DNA of 64,000 nucleotides. Source: a bacterium (GTDB taxonomy: Bacteria; Hinthialibacterota; Hinthialibacteria; H5-UNCL2). Both the position numbers and the translations under genes were made by a program. The first letter of the stretch is position 1; each line of letters opens with the position of its first letter. The notes beneath the pieces were generated by a model. That model was given only the letters and a program-made list of their open reading frames with translations, ran no database searches and had not been told where the DNA came from. Positions 43,776 through 54,196 of the stretch are shown one piece after another. The DNA lies in NCBI GenBank assembly GCA_015075175.1, contig JABTUV010000002.1, positions 124,001 to 188,000 on the forward strand. Reading direction: 5' to 3'.

Positions 43776-46488
43776 ATGAGCGCCGTGTTGCACTTCGCGC
43801 GCGTCGAGTGGTTGATGCATCGGCGCAGCCTGCGCGCTTGGCTGCTCTTCGTCCTGCTTGTCTTTCTATCACGTTACTTTTTTATGCACCTCTATGGTCA
43901 GGCGACGGGCGCGGAAGGGTGGCGGCGTGTGGGCGGAACGCTGGCGGCCTGGGCGCTCGATCCCATCGGCGCCGCGCTGCTGCTCTCCGGGCTATTCTTT
44001 GCCATCGACGCGGCGGGTTGGGCCGAGCGGCCCGCCTATCGCGAGATTCTCTTCCCCCGCCCCTTCTCCAACGGCGCCATGGTTCTGGGACGATTTCTGG
44101 GCATCTACGCCGTACTTGTCATCGCCTGCCTGGCGCCGCTGGGTACGCTGGCGGCGCTGGTGGGACTTCCCGGCGGACCGTCGCTGGACTGGGGCGCGTA
44201 CGCCTGGATGCTGGCGCACGTGTGGTTGCCGGGACTGGCGGTCGTGGTGGCGGCGGCGCTGTGGATTCGCGGTCTCGTGCCCAGCACGCTGGGGGCGGGC
44301 GTGGTCGCGCTGGCGGGATGGTCCGCGCTCATGTACCTTTCCATCCACTTGCCCGACTTCTCGCTGTTTCACGTTCCCTTGGAGCGCCTGCGGGCGGCGA
44401 CGGGCTACACGGGCGGCGCGGGTCTCCTCCTCTTGTCGCGGCCGCTGTGGGGATGGATGGCGGTCGAGCTGGCACTGACGGCGCTGTTTCTGGCGGCGGC
44501 GGCGCTGGCGCTGGATCGCACCGGGCGGCGCGTGGCGCCGCGCGGCGTCCGATGGTGGCAGACGCCCACCCTTCGCAGTCTCGCCCTGGCCTTCTGGCCC
44601 GGCAGTTCGCCCGGTAAGACCGCGCTCGCCCTGCTCGGCTTCGGGGCCGGCGCGCTCCTCGCCCTGGCGGGCTTGGATTACCGGCAGTATCGCGCGCATC
44701 TCGCGCTCACCCATCGGCTGGAGGCCGAACTGGCCGCCGTGACAGGAGGCGATGAGGTGCGCCGCGTAGGGGCCTTGGAGGGCGTTGAGAGACTGATCCT
44801 CTCCGAGCCGCCTGCGCCCGCCCTCGTTGCGTCGAGAGAGATCGACCTGCGCTTCGATCCGGCCACGGGACATCTCTCCGCCAGCGCCGCCCTGGGCATC
44901 CGACCGGCCACGGGTGAGGCGACCATGCTCTTTCTGCTCAATCCGGGCTTGGTCGTGGAGAGCGCGCAGTGGAGCGACGGGCGGAACGCGAGCTTCACGC
45001 GCCGGTTCAATCAGTTGGAGGTCAACGCGCCCGACGGAGTCGAGGCGACATTGACGGTCGCATACCACGGTAAACTGTTGATGCGTCATCCTGACAGCGT
45101 CGTCCTGCCCGCGTGGAAGCGCTACCAGCCGGCGACCGCGCCGCGCCGCTTCGTGCATCTGGATGCGGCGCTGGGGTGGTTTCCCGAGCCGGCGGCCATT
45201 GCGCGACGGGGTCTGATCGCGGCGCACGAAGCCGCCCCGCCGGAGCCGGCGCCGTTTCTCGTGCGCGCAGAAGGCGTACGGGGCCTCTCGTGGGTCGCCG
45301 GCGGCGATGAGCCGACGAGCGGCGCATGGCAGAGCCATGGGCCAGCGCGGGACCTGGGGGCTTATGCTGGGGCGTATCAGGTAGTGGAGGGAACGATGCA
45401 TCCCTGGCCCCTTGTTTGGGGGACGTTGCCGCTGCGACTTTATCATTTTCTGGGCGGCGCGCAGCGCATCATCTACCTGTGGGACAAGCGAAATCCTGGC
45501 CAGCGGGATGGCCCGGTTTACCGGGCGAGTATCCGCTTCCCGCGACTGTCGGTCGTCGAGACGCCGGACGAGGCCGCGTGACGGCGGGCGCGGGCTGCTC
45601 TCCGATTCGCGGCCGCGACCCTACATGCAGGTGGCCCGCGCGGAAGAAGAGGAGGCGCGGGCGGAGTGGTGGATCTGCGGCGGCGCTTCCGCTACCTGGA
45701 CCCGCCAGGTCAAGACCCTTCAGGACAAGTTGGTCAGCGACTATCTGCGCTCGGGCGTGGTCGCGCGCTCGCCGCTCTTGCATGAAGCCCTGCCGCGCTA
45801 CCTGTCGCGGTTTCTCTCCTCGCACGAGCGCGCGCTGGCCATGCAGGAAAAGACGCGCGAGTTCGACGTGACCGCGCGCCTGGCCGGCTACTATCGCCTG
45901 CCGCTCTCCGAGGCCGCCGCCCTGCGCTATCCCGAGCGCGCCGAGGTACTGGAAAAGCGCGGCATGGCCCTCTTCCACATGCTGCGCTTCCGCCTGGGCG
46001 AGGAACGCTGGCGGAATCTCCTGCGCGCGTACTCCGAGACCTACCGCTTCCGCTCCGTCGATTGGCCCGACTTCCTGCGCCTGGCCGAGGCGCATCTCGG
46101 CGAGAGCCTCGCCGACTTCCAGCGCGAATGGATCGACGAGGGCGCCCTGCCCCAGTATGAAATCCTGCGCGCCGACGCCCTCATGTTCGACGATCCCGAC
46201 ACTCTCGGCATGGACTATCGCGTCACGCTGGAAATCGCCAATCGCGGGACCGGCGGCACTCCCGTCCCCATCTATCTCCGCACCGAGCGCGACCGCATCT
46301 TTCAGACGCCCCGCATCCCCGCCGGGGAGTCGGTCGTCCTGCGCCTGGAAGTCCCCGACCGGCCGCTCTTCGCCGAGGTCGATCCGCAGGGCTGGATATT
46401 ACAGCTGCCGCGCTACATGCCCGAGGCGGAGACCTACGCCCACGACTACCGCAAGGTGGAAATCTGGGAGAGGATGGCCGGACGATGA
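43776..46488 (+). CDS. Membrane protein with C-terminal M1-peptidase-like domain (one frameshift)
   Basis: The N-terminal 270 residues have about seven membrane helices, in the style of ABC permeases fused to M1 aminopeptidase-like domains. The soluble domain follows (IDLRFDPATGHLSASAALGIRP..., EVNAPDGVEATLTVAYHG). The frame stops at 45581 but the sequence continues in another frame from about 45590 (GLLSDSRPRPYMQVARAEEEE) to TGA 46488, giving about 904 residues when joined. LLHEALPRYLSRFL and the C-terminal M1 helices are recognisable. The HExxH zinc motif is not seen (region reads WWICGGASATW), so it may be inactive or mis-sequenced. Confidence 0.7.
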
Positions 46489-49400
46489 AGCTCTCCGCCT
46501 GGGCCGTCCGCCGCCGCGTGACCACCAGCATGATCTGCCTGGGGATCGTGCTGCTCGGCTCCATTTCCTATCGTCAGTTGCCGCTGCAGCTCTTTCCCGA
46601 CGTGGTCTATCCGGGCATGGGCATCCACGCCCGCCTGCGCGAGGCGACTCCGCGCGAGATGGAGGAGGAGCTCACCGTCCCCATCGAGAACGCTGTCGCC
46701 TCGCTGCCGGGCGTGCGCAAGATCGAGAGTTGGACCGGCTTCTGGGGCTGCTGGACCAACGTCGAGTTCGACTTCGGAACCGACATGCGTTTTTCCGGCA
46801 TCGAGCTCTCCGAACGGCTGGAAGTGCTCAAGAAGAGGTTCCCCAAAGAGCGGCTGGAGTACGGCGTCTTCCAGTGGGACACCAACGACCTGCAGAACCG
46901 CTTTTTCATGGAGTTGTGCGTCACCGGCGAAGGCTCTCCCGAGATGCTGCGGGACGTGGTGATGACGCGCATCAAGCAGCGCCTGGAGGAAGTGGACGGC
47001 ATCTACAACGTGGAGCTGGGGGGCGTGGAGCCGCGCGAGATGGGCGTGACGCTGGATCCGCGGCGCATGCGCCACTACCAGGTCCCCTTCTTCCAACTGG
47101 TGCAGCGCATCCAGTCGTGGAGCAACGAAAAGGTCTACCTGGGCAAGCTGCAGACGGCCCAGGGGCAGGCCTACGTGCGGCTGGCGGAGAAGTTCGGCAG
47201 CGCGGAAGAACTGGCCGCCCTGACGGTCGATCCGAAAACCCGCCTGCGCCTCTCCGACGTGGCGGAGGTAGCCGAGTCGGCCGGCAACCAGAATTCGCTC
47301 TATCGCGTCAACGGCCGGCCCAGCATCGGCCTGCAACTGGAAAAGGAGGCGGGCGCCAATCCCCTCCGCACCGCCGCCCGCGTAGAGAAGGTGCTCGAAC
47401 GCATCAACGCCGGCCAGCTGCCGCCCGGTTACTCCGTCGAGATCCTGCAGAGCCAGGCGGAAATCCTCTCGCGCATCATGGCCAAGATCGCCAAGCTGGC
47501 CCTCACCGGCATCGCCCTGGCCGTCGTCGTCCTCTTTGTCTTCGTCCGCCACGGCCTCATCACCCTCACCGTCGTGCTGGCCATCCCCCTCTCCATCTTC
47601 GGGACCTTCAACTTCATGTACGCCAATGGCATGACCATCAACATCCTCTCCATGGTCGGCATCACGCTGGCCATCGGGATGCTGGTGGACAACAGCATCG
47701 TGGTGTTGGAGAACATCTATCGCAACTACCAGTTGGGCAAGTCGCGGCTGGAGGCGGCCTGCCAGGGAGCCGACGAGGTGGGCCGCGCCATCACCGCCAG
47801 CACCCTGACGACCGTGATCGCGTTCGCCCCCATCTTCTTCCTGCACGGCGAGGTGCGTCTGATCTTCCGCGAGATGGGACTCTCGATCGTCTTTCCGCTG
47901 CTGATCTCGCTGCTGGTGGCGATCACGTTCGTGCCGATGGCGACGTACTTCATCCTCTCCATCGAGTCGCGGCGGCGACAGGAGCGGCTTGCGGAGCGGC
48001 GCCGGCGCGGCTTTTTCCGCCGGGCCTACGTGCTCCTCCTGTCGGGTTCGCTGCGGCATCGCGGCCGCCTCCTGGCCGTGGTGGGGCTGGTGATTTTCTT
48101 TACCTGGGCCTTCCAACGCAATCAGTTGGATCAGGGGTATCTCGAGCGCAACCTGGAAGAGGACGTGTTCAACGTGCACATCACCATGCCCGAGGGCAGC
48201 CAGCGCGCGTCCACGGACAAGGTGGTGCGCGAGGTCGAGGCGATCCTGGCCCAGAAGAGCAAGTTTCCCGAGATCAAGCGCTTCTCGGCGTGGGTCTATG
48301 ATGATCGGGCGCGCATCGTGGTGCGCATGGACCCGGACGTGGCCGGCCGCGTCAAGGAGCAGCTCAAGGAGGCCATCCTGGACGAGACGGAGGGCGTCCC
48401 CTTGGCCGAGATCGGCTTTCGCCGCCGCAGGATGGACCCACAGGCGGGCATGGTCGGCTTCGGCGAGTCCGGCCGCCTGGAACTGCGCGGCCCCGACTAC
48501 GACGTGCTGCTCTCCGTGGCCGCCCGCGTCGAGGCCTTTCTTCTCACCATCCCCGGCATCCGCGAGGTCGCCAACGATCTCTCCACCGGCGCGCCCGAAG
48601 TCCGCCTGCAGATCGACCGCGAGAAGGCCAGCCTGCTCAAGATCAACGCCCTGGCGATTCAACAGGCGGTGCTTTCCGCCAACGCCTCCGGCCACGTCTC
48701 CCAGGTGCGGCTCTATCGCGGCGAGGACGACATGGCCGTGGTCTTTCGCCTGGAGGGCGCCGATACGCGCATCCTTGCCGACCTGCGCCAGGTCGACGTG
48801 TGGAGCGCCGACGGCCGCGCCTTCCCTCTGGAGGACGTCGCCGCCTTCACCCTCGGCGACAGCCCCGGTTTCATCCATCGCCGCGACCAGGAACGCATCG
48901 CCGCCATCACCTTTACTACCGACAACGTGCGCAAGAAGACCGACGTCATCGCCGACATCAAGCGCCTCGGCAGTTACGTCGTCCTGCCCCCCGGTTACAG
49001 CTTTGAACTGGAGGGCGAGCAGCGCCAGATCGACGAAATGCTCGCTTCCCTGCGTCAGGTGCTGCTTCTGGGGTTCCTGCTCGTCTATATGGTGATGGCG
49101 GGGCTTTTTGAGGCCTTCTTCGCCCCTTTCGTCATCATGTTCACCGTGCCCCTGGCGATTGTCGGCGCTATTTGGGCGCTGCTTCTCACCGGCCACCAAT
49201 ACGACGCCATGGCGGCGATGGGCTCCATCTTTCTTTTGGGCATCGTGGTCAACAACGGCATCGTGTTCATGGACTTTGTCTCGATGCTGCGGCGCCGGCG
49301 CAACTACGGGCACGTGCGGGCCATCCTGACCGCGGGCCAGTACCGCCTGCGGCCCATTTTCATGACCAGCCTGACCACCATCCTGGGGCTGCTGCCGTTG

Positions 49401-49595
49401 GCGTTGAAGACGGGGGAGAGCAACCCCTGGCGGCCGCTGGCCTGGGTCGGCATCGGCGGCATGTCGGTCTCCACGCGTCTGACGCTGGTGGTTTTGCCGG
49501 CGGAGTACCTGACGCTGGAGCGGACGCTGGACCGCTGGCGCTGCCTGGCCAGGCGGGGCGTGGGCGTGGCGGCGCTTCTCTTTCCGCGCGCCTGA
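46485..49595 (+). CDS. Second RND-family efflux transporter
   Basis: 1036 residues, ATG overlapping the previous TGA. N-terminal MKLSAWAVRRRVTTSMICLGIVLLG, then QLFPDVVYPGMGIHARLREATPREMEEELTVPIENAV, TM4 VGITLAIGMLVDNSIVVLENIYRNYQ, and second half IVVNNGIVFMDFVSML with MTSLTTILGLLPLALKTGE. It is only distantly like the RND at 40539. No separate adaptor lies next to it, so it may share the one at 37640 or act as a heteromeric partner, as in MdtBC. Confidence 0.93.
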   Translation: MKLSAWAVRRRVTTSMICLGIVLLGSISYRQLPLQLFPDVVYPGMGIHARLREATPREMEEELTVPIENAVASLPGVRKIESWTGFWGCWTNVEFDFGTDMRFSGIELSERLEVLKKRFPKERLEYGVFQWDTNDLQNRFFMELCVTGEGSPEMLRDVVMTRIKQRLEEVDGIYNVELGGVEPREMGVTLDPRRMRHYQVPFFQLVQRIQSWSNEKVYLGKLQTAQGQAYVRLAEKFGSAEELAALTVDPKTRLRLSDVAEVAESAGNQNSLYRVNGRPSIGLQLEKEAGANPLRTAARVEKVLERINAGQLPPGYSVEILQSQAEILSRIMAKIAKLALTGIALAVVVLFVFVRHGLITLTVVLAIPLSIFGTFNFMYANGMTINILSMVGITLAIGMLVDNSIVVLENIYRNYQLGKSRLEAACQGADEVGRAITASTLTTVIAFAPIFFLHGEVRLIFREMGLSIVFPLLISLLVAITFVPMATYFILSIESRRRQERLAERRRRGFFRRAYVLLLSGSLRHRGRLLAVVGLVIFFTWAFQRNQLDQGYLERNLEEDVFNVHITMPEGSQRASTDKVVREVEAILAQKSKFPEIKRFSAWVYDDRARIVVRMDPDVAGRVKEQLKEAILDETEGVPLAEIGFRRRRMDPQAGMVGFGESGRLELRGPDYDVLLSVAARVEAFLLTIPGIREVANDLSTGAPEVRLQIDREKASLLKINALAIQQAVLSANASGHVSQVRLYRGEDDMAVVFRLEGADTRILADLRQVDVWSADGRAFPLEDVAAFTLGDSPGFIHRRDQERIAAITFTTDNVRKKTDVIADIKRLGSYVVLPPGYSFELEGEQRQIDEMLASLRQVLLLGFLLVYMVMAGLFEAFFAPFVIMFTVPLAIVGAIWALLLTGHQYDAMAAMGSIFLLGIVVNNGIVFMDFVSMLRRRRNYGHVRAILTAGQYRLRPIFMTSLTTILGLLPLALKTGESNPWRPLAWVGIGGMSVSTRLTLVVLPAEYLTLERTLDRWRCLARRGVGVAALLFPRA

Positions 49596-49599
49596 GCGG

Positions 49600-50640
49600 C
49601 GAGGAGGAGATTCGCTGCGCCATCTGGCGACTCTGCCCGCGCGCCGCTACAATCGTGCCGAGCTGGCCCAGCTGCCGCTCTCGCTCTCGGCGCGCAACCT
49701 GACCGTTCTATATCGGGACCGCGGCCGCGAGCTGGGGCTGGCGTGGCGCGAGTGGCGGCAACGGCGTGGGGCGTCCCGCCGCGCCTGGCCGCGCCCATTC
49801 CCCGCCGCGCCGCGTGGTTTGCGGCGTCTACGCCCTGCATGAAGTCGATTTCACCCTCCAAGCGGGCATGATCGGCCTTCTGGGTCCCAACGGCGCGGGC
49901 AAGACCACCCTCCTGCGCCTGCTCTCGCTGCTGACCGTGCCCACCCGCGGCGACGTGGAAATCTGCGGCCTTTCCGCCGCCGGCATCGCGCCGAACTGGG
50001 CCCCGCTGATTGGCTTCATGCCCCAGTCCTGGTTTCGGCGCCTTTCGCTGCGCCGACTATCTCAACCAGCAGGGCCATCTGGCGCGGCCTCGGCGATCCC
50101 GCGGCGCCCGCGCGGGAGGCGGTCGAGCGCGCCCTTCTTTCCGTCAACCTTTACGATCGCAGAAACGACCGCATCCGCCATCTCTCCGGCGGCATGAAGC
50201 AGCGCCTGGGCATCGCCCAGACGCTCCTGCATCTGCCCTGCATCATCATCGTGGACGAGCCGACCGCCGGTCTTGACCCGATGGAGCGCATCCAGCCCAG
50301 CAATCTGTTGGCCAGCCTGGCGACCGACCGCATCGTGATCTTTTCCACGCATATTGTGGACGACATCGGCCCAGTTGCGACCGGCTGCTGGTTCTGAGGC
50401 GGGCGAGTTGATCTATTCGGGCGGGCGGCGCGAGTTGGTCGCCCGCAGCCGCGAGCGCGTCTGGGAGTGGGTCGTCGGCGAGCGAAGCAGTTCCTCGGGC
50501 GTGGCGGAAGTGGCGCAGACGCTGGTCGCGGAGGGTCGCGGGTACGCGCGATTTCGCCTGAGCGCCCCGTCCCCGACGCGCGCTCCGTCGATCCGCGCCT
50601 GGAGGACGTACATTTCGACCTCCGCCGTTTCCAAATATGG
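49600..50640 (+). pseudogene. ABC transporter ATP-binding protein, frameshifted
   Basis: Blocks in several frames join to one ATPase: an N-terminal extra region (HLATLPARRYNRAELAQLPLSLSARNLTVLYRD), then YALHEVDFTLQAGMIGLLGPNGAGKTTLLRLLSLL (Walker A), GDVEICG, IGFMPQS (Q-loop), a shifted segment, HLSGGMKQRLGIAQTL (signature), IIIVDEPTAGLDPMERI (Walker B), IVIFSTHIVDDI, and LVLRRGELIYSG. At least four frame changes. It probably belongs with the permease/M1-like protein at 43776, as ATPase of an ABC exporter. GAGGAGGAG lies at 49604-49611 as a possible RBS. Confidence 0.7.
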
Positions 50641-50717
50641 ACTGCGGCGGCTGCCGCGCCTGAGCGGAATCGTGATCGCTCTTGCTCGTAATCTTGTTCT
50701 TGGTCGTGCTCGATTAC

Positions 50718-50826
50718 GGCAAGATTCAGATTAAGAGCAAGAGCAAGAGCAAGATTAAGATTAAGATTAAGATTAAGATTAAGATTAAGATTAAGATTAA
50801 GATTAAGATTAAGATTGAGATTAAGA
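50718..50826 (+). repeat. AAGATT hexamer run in the tolC leader
   Basis: About 18 hexamers, starting with AAGAGC units then at least 11 near-perfect AAGATT units in a row, ending 19 bases before the tolC ATG. Slippage here would change leader length, not the reading frame. Confidence 0.9.
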
Positions 50827-50845
50827 CCTTGCGGGAGTACCGAAA

Positions 50846-52279
50846 ATGCGCATCCAAGCGTGGAGCCTTGTTCTCATCTCCATTTTCTCGTTCGGTCGGG
50901 GTTCGGCCGGCGATCTCTTCACCGCGCCGCCGCCCGACGGGCGACTCTCGTTGGACGAAGCGATGCGGCTGGCCTTGGCCCATAACGAAGCCATCCGACG
51001 CGCTCAGCTCGCCCAGGAAGCCGCCGAGCTCCAGCTGGGCGTGGTCCGCGCCGACTTTTCGCCACTGGTCAACGTCTCCGCCAGCGCCCGCGAGGCCGGA
51101 ACCCGCAGCCGCGACGTCTTTTCCATCGCCGGCCAGACCTTTGGCTCCGGCCGCATCGTCGAAGATACCGAGTACGACCAGCAGCTGGCGCCGGTGCTTT
51201 CCAAGCGCTGGACCAGCGGCCTGTCCACCTCGCTTTCGGGCAGCGTGGGCTATAACAGCGACAGCGACGTGCCGTCGGTAGTCGAGTGGCGGGCGGATTA
51301 TCCGCTTTCCGGCAAGGAGCGCGCGCGCATCCGTGAGCGCGTGGACAACGCGCGCCTGCTGGCCGAGCAGCAGGCCAACGCCGCCGTAGTGTCGCAAGAA
51401 GACATCCGGCTGGCGGTCATCTCCGCGTATTACGCCGTCATCCAGGCGTCCGAACAGGCCGGCATCGTCATCGACTTCCTGCGGCAGAGCAGAAGCATCC
51501 TGGATTACAACGAATCCATGCTCTCCGGTGGGTTCGTCGCCTCGCTTCAGGTGGACGAGTCGCGCATCGAGGTTCAGCGACGGCAGGCCGATCTCCTCAC
51601 GACCGAGGACCAAGTCGCCGCCCGACGCGAGGCGCTTAACGTACTGGTGGGTCTGCCTGTGGACGCCAGCTATGTTCTGGTCGAGGACCTGCGCCTCACT
51701 GAAAACACCAAGTCGCTGGAGCAGTGGATCGCGGAGACGCTGGCCGCCAACCTGAATCTGTCCAACCTGGACAAGTCGCTGGCCATGCAGTTGAATTCGC
51801 TGGAGGTGACGCGGCGGCTGGACAACGCCGACGTGCAGCTGGGCGCCTCCGCCCGTCGCACCGAGGACGGCGACGAAACCCTGATGCTGGAGTTGACGCT
51901 CTTCTGGCCGCTCTACGACGGTGGGGTGAAGCGCATGTTGACCGAGTCAGCCTACAAGGACATCCAGTCCAACCGGTTGGCGCGCTGGAACCTGGAGCGG
52001 CAACTGGTGGCGGCGGTGCGCGACGACTATCGCCGCCTCTCCAGCGAGTGGAGCCGCGCCGCCATCCTGCAGCAGAGCGTGGCGCTGGCCGAGCGCAACA
52101 TCGACATCGCGCGCGAGAACTACGAGGCCGGGCGCCTTCCGTATCGCAACTTCGTGGACATTCAGCTGGACCTGGCCAATGCGCGGGACAGTCTGATCGC
52201 CTCCCAGGTCAGCTACAAGGTCGCGTTGGCGCGACTGTCCTCGCGCGTCCATCCCTCGCCCTGGCAGACCGAACGGTAG
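50846..52279 (+). CDS. TolC-family outer membrane efflux channel
   Basis: 477 residues with a signal peptide (1-22, to GSAG). Two OEP repeats: LSLDEAMRLALAHNEAIRRAQLAQEAAELQLGVVRADFSP (about 34-73) opens the first, and coiled alpha-barrel helices are rich in Ala, Gln and Arg. The second includes LFWPLYDGGVKRML and ERNIDIARENYEAGRLPYRNFVDIQLDLANARDSLI. It forms the outer membrane exit duct for the upstream RND and ABC pumps. The stop TAG lies in a GTAGGGTGCGC repeat. Confidence 0.93.
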   Translation: MRIQAWSLVLISIFSFGRGSAGDLFTAPPPDGRLSLDEAMRLALAHNEAIRRAQLAQEAAELQLGVVRADFSPLVNVSASAREAGTRSRDVFSIAGQTFGSGRIVEDTEYDQQLAPVLSKRWTSGLSTSLSGSVGYNSDSDVPSVVEWRADYPLSGKERARIRERVDNARLLAEQQANAAVVSQEDIRLAVISAYYAVIQASEQAGIVIDFLRQSRSILDYNESMLSGGFVASLQVDESRIEVQRRQADLLTTEDQVAARREALNVLVGLPVDASYVLVEDLRLTENTKSLEQWIAETLAANLNLSNLDKSLAMQLNSLEVTRRLDNADVQLGASARRTEDGDETLMLELTLFWPLYDGGVKRMLTESAYKDIQSNRLARWNLERQLVAAVRDDYRRLSSEWSRAAILQQSVALAERNIDIARENYEAGRLPYRNFVDIQLDLANARDSLIASQVSYKVALARLSSRVHPSPWQTER

Positions 52280-52345
52280 GGTGCGCACCGCGCACCGCCC
52301 GGCGGGAAGTCGCAGGAGGCTAGGGTGGGTTCTCCCCACCACTCT
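52276..52345. repeat. Paired GTAGGGTGCGC and TAGGGTGGGTT palindromes between convergent genes
   Basis: GTAGGGTGCGCACCGCGCAC at 52276-52297 ends tolC; TAGGGTGGGTTCTCCCCACC at 52321-52341 overlaps the stop of the histidine kinase gene on the other strand (CTA 52320-52322). Confidence 0.75.
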
Positions 52346-54144
52346 CTGGCGCCCCCGGCGCGGCTATGCCGACCGCCGTTTCGCTTTCCGGCGGCAGCGG
52401 CGGCGCTTGCGCCGGCAACCACAGTCTGAAGGTGCTGCCTTCCTCTCCCGGCTCTCCGCCCAGATGCGCCCGCCGTTGGATTCGACGATGCTCTTGGTTA
52501 TCGACAGCCCCAACCCCGTCCCGCTCGCCTTGGTCGTGAAGAACGGATCGAACACCGGTGCAGCACCTCGGGATCGATGCCGTGTCCCTGGTCGGCGACT
52601 TCCAACTCGACGTAATCGATCCCGCGCTCGGACCGGGGACGCGCGCTGATGCGCAACTGCCCGCCCAGCGGCATGGCGTCGCACCCGTTCGAGATCAGGT
52701 TCAAGAGCGCGCGCCGCAGCTGCGCCGGATCGGCATGGAAATGCCGCGCGGCGGGATCGATCTCGACCTTGAAGCGGATGCCCCGCGACAGGTACGGCGT
52801 CTTGTCGATGCCCGCCAGCGCCTCGGCGATGAACGTGTCGACGGCGACCGTTTCCCGGTTGGTTGTGCGGGCGCGGCGTAACGCAGCATTTCGTCCACCA
52901 AGTGCTCGAGGCGCTGGACTTCGCCGGTGATGATGCCGACATAGCGTTCCAGGCGTTTCCTCTGGGCCTCAGGGACGTTCTCGAGGGGAGTTTGGCGATG
53001 CGCCGGGCGAATCCGCCGATGGAGACGAGGGGATTACGCAGCTCGTGGGCCACGCCGGTCGCCATCTCGCCCAAGGCCGCCAGCTTCTCGCGCGCGACCA
53101 GGCGCTCCTGCGCCTCCGACAGCTCCCGCTGCGCGCGCTGCACGGACTCGAAGAGATGCGCATTCTCGATGGCCACGCTGGCCTGCGAGGACAGGGTGAC
53201 AAGCAGGCGCCGGTCCGACACCGAGAAGAAGTCCTGCGCGCCGCCCTCCCGGTAGATGGAAAGCGCGCCGATGCACGCGTTCTTGGCCACGATGGGCGCG
53301 GCAATAAAGCACAGGTTGCCCAGCCGCCGGCTTTCATCCCGAAAGGGGTTGTGTTCGTCGGGCGAGGCGACCTGAGGGAAGTGGGTCTGCGCCGCGGCCG
53401 CCGCCACCTTTTCCTCAAGGAGGTACGCCTCCGGCGGAAGCGCCTCGGTCTCCTCGTGATGCTCCATCGCCAGGATCAGCCGTCCCCCCTCCTGGAGCCG
53501 CAGGATCGCTCCCCGGGCCGACAGCAGGCTGGTTCCCACCTCGCAGATGCGACGCAACAACTGGTCCCGCTCCAGCGTGGACGAGATGATCTTGCCCACC
53601 TCGTTGAGCGTGATCAGTTCGTGCAGGCTGCGCGTGGCTTTCTGGTACAGCTGGGAGTTGCGGATCGCCCCGGCCACCTGGCCGGCGACGGAGGTGAGGA
53701 ACTGCACTTCCAGCGGCTCGAACTCGCGCTCCTCCGCCGTCTGGACGTTGATCACTCCGATGATGGCGCCGCGCGAGATCATGGGCGCCGACAGGATGGA
53801 CGAGAATCCCAGCTCGCCCGTCTCGGGAAAGTAGAGAAATCGCGGATCCTCAGCGGCGTTGCTGATGGCGACCGGCCGGCCCTGCGCCGCCACCGTCCCC
53901 GTGATCCCCTGGCCGACCGGCATCCGTACCTTGCCCACCGACGCCGGATTCAGCCCCTGCGTCGCTTTCAGCACCAGGTTGCGGTTCTCGATCAGGTAGA
54001 TGCTGCACACGTCCACCCGCATGTTGATGCACACCAGCCGCACGATCTCACGCATCACATCGTCCAGCTCCAGCGTGGAGTTGACCAGCTTGCTGATCTC
54101 GTTGAGCGCAGTCAGTTCGGCGATACGAAGGTACGTTCGCTCAT
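52320..54144 (-). CDS. Sensor histidine kinase with two GAF domains (frameshifted)
   Basis: Cytosolic: no membrane helix. From ATG 54144 (one base missing just after it): [22 protein letters not shown]1 with [18 protein letters not shown]2 with [18 protein letters not shown], coiled linker, H-box [21 protein letters not shown]-box [15 protein letters not shown]1 [12 protein letters not shown]2 [23 protein letters not shown] and end [17 protein letters not shown]. The kinase region between about 53000 and 52400 is spread over three frames. It is the likely partner of the NtrC-type regulator at 55493. Frame upstream of 54144 is repeat sequence and not coding. Confidence 0.85.
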
Positions 54145-54196
54145 GGCCGCATTGTACTGCGGAGCGTGTTGCGGGGCAAGGGACGCGCGCGCTTCT

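Noticed and set aside
46446-49313. 955-codon minus-strand frame
   Set aside because: Antisense shadow of the second RND transporter. The other long antisense frames in 40.5-43.8 kb and 60.8-62.8 kb are shadows for the same reason.
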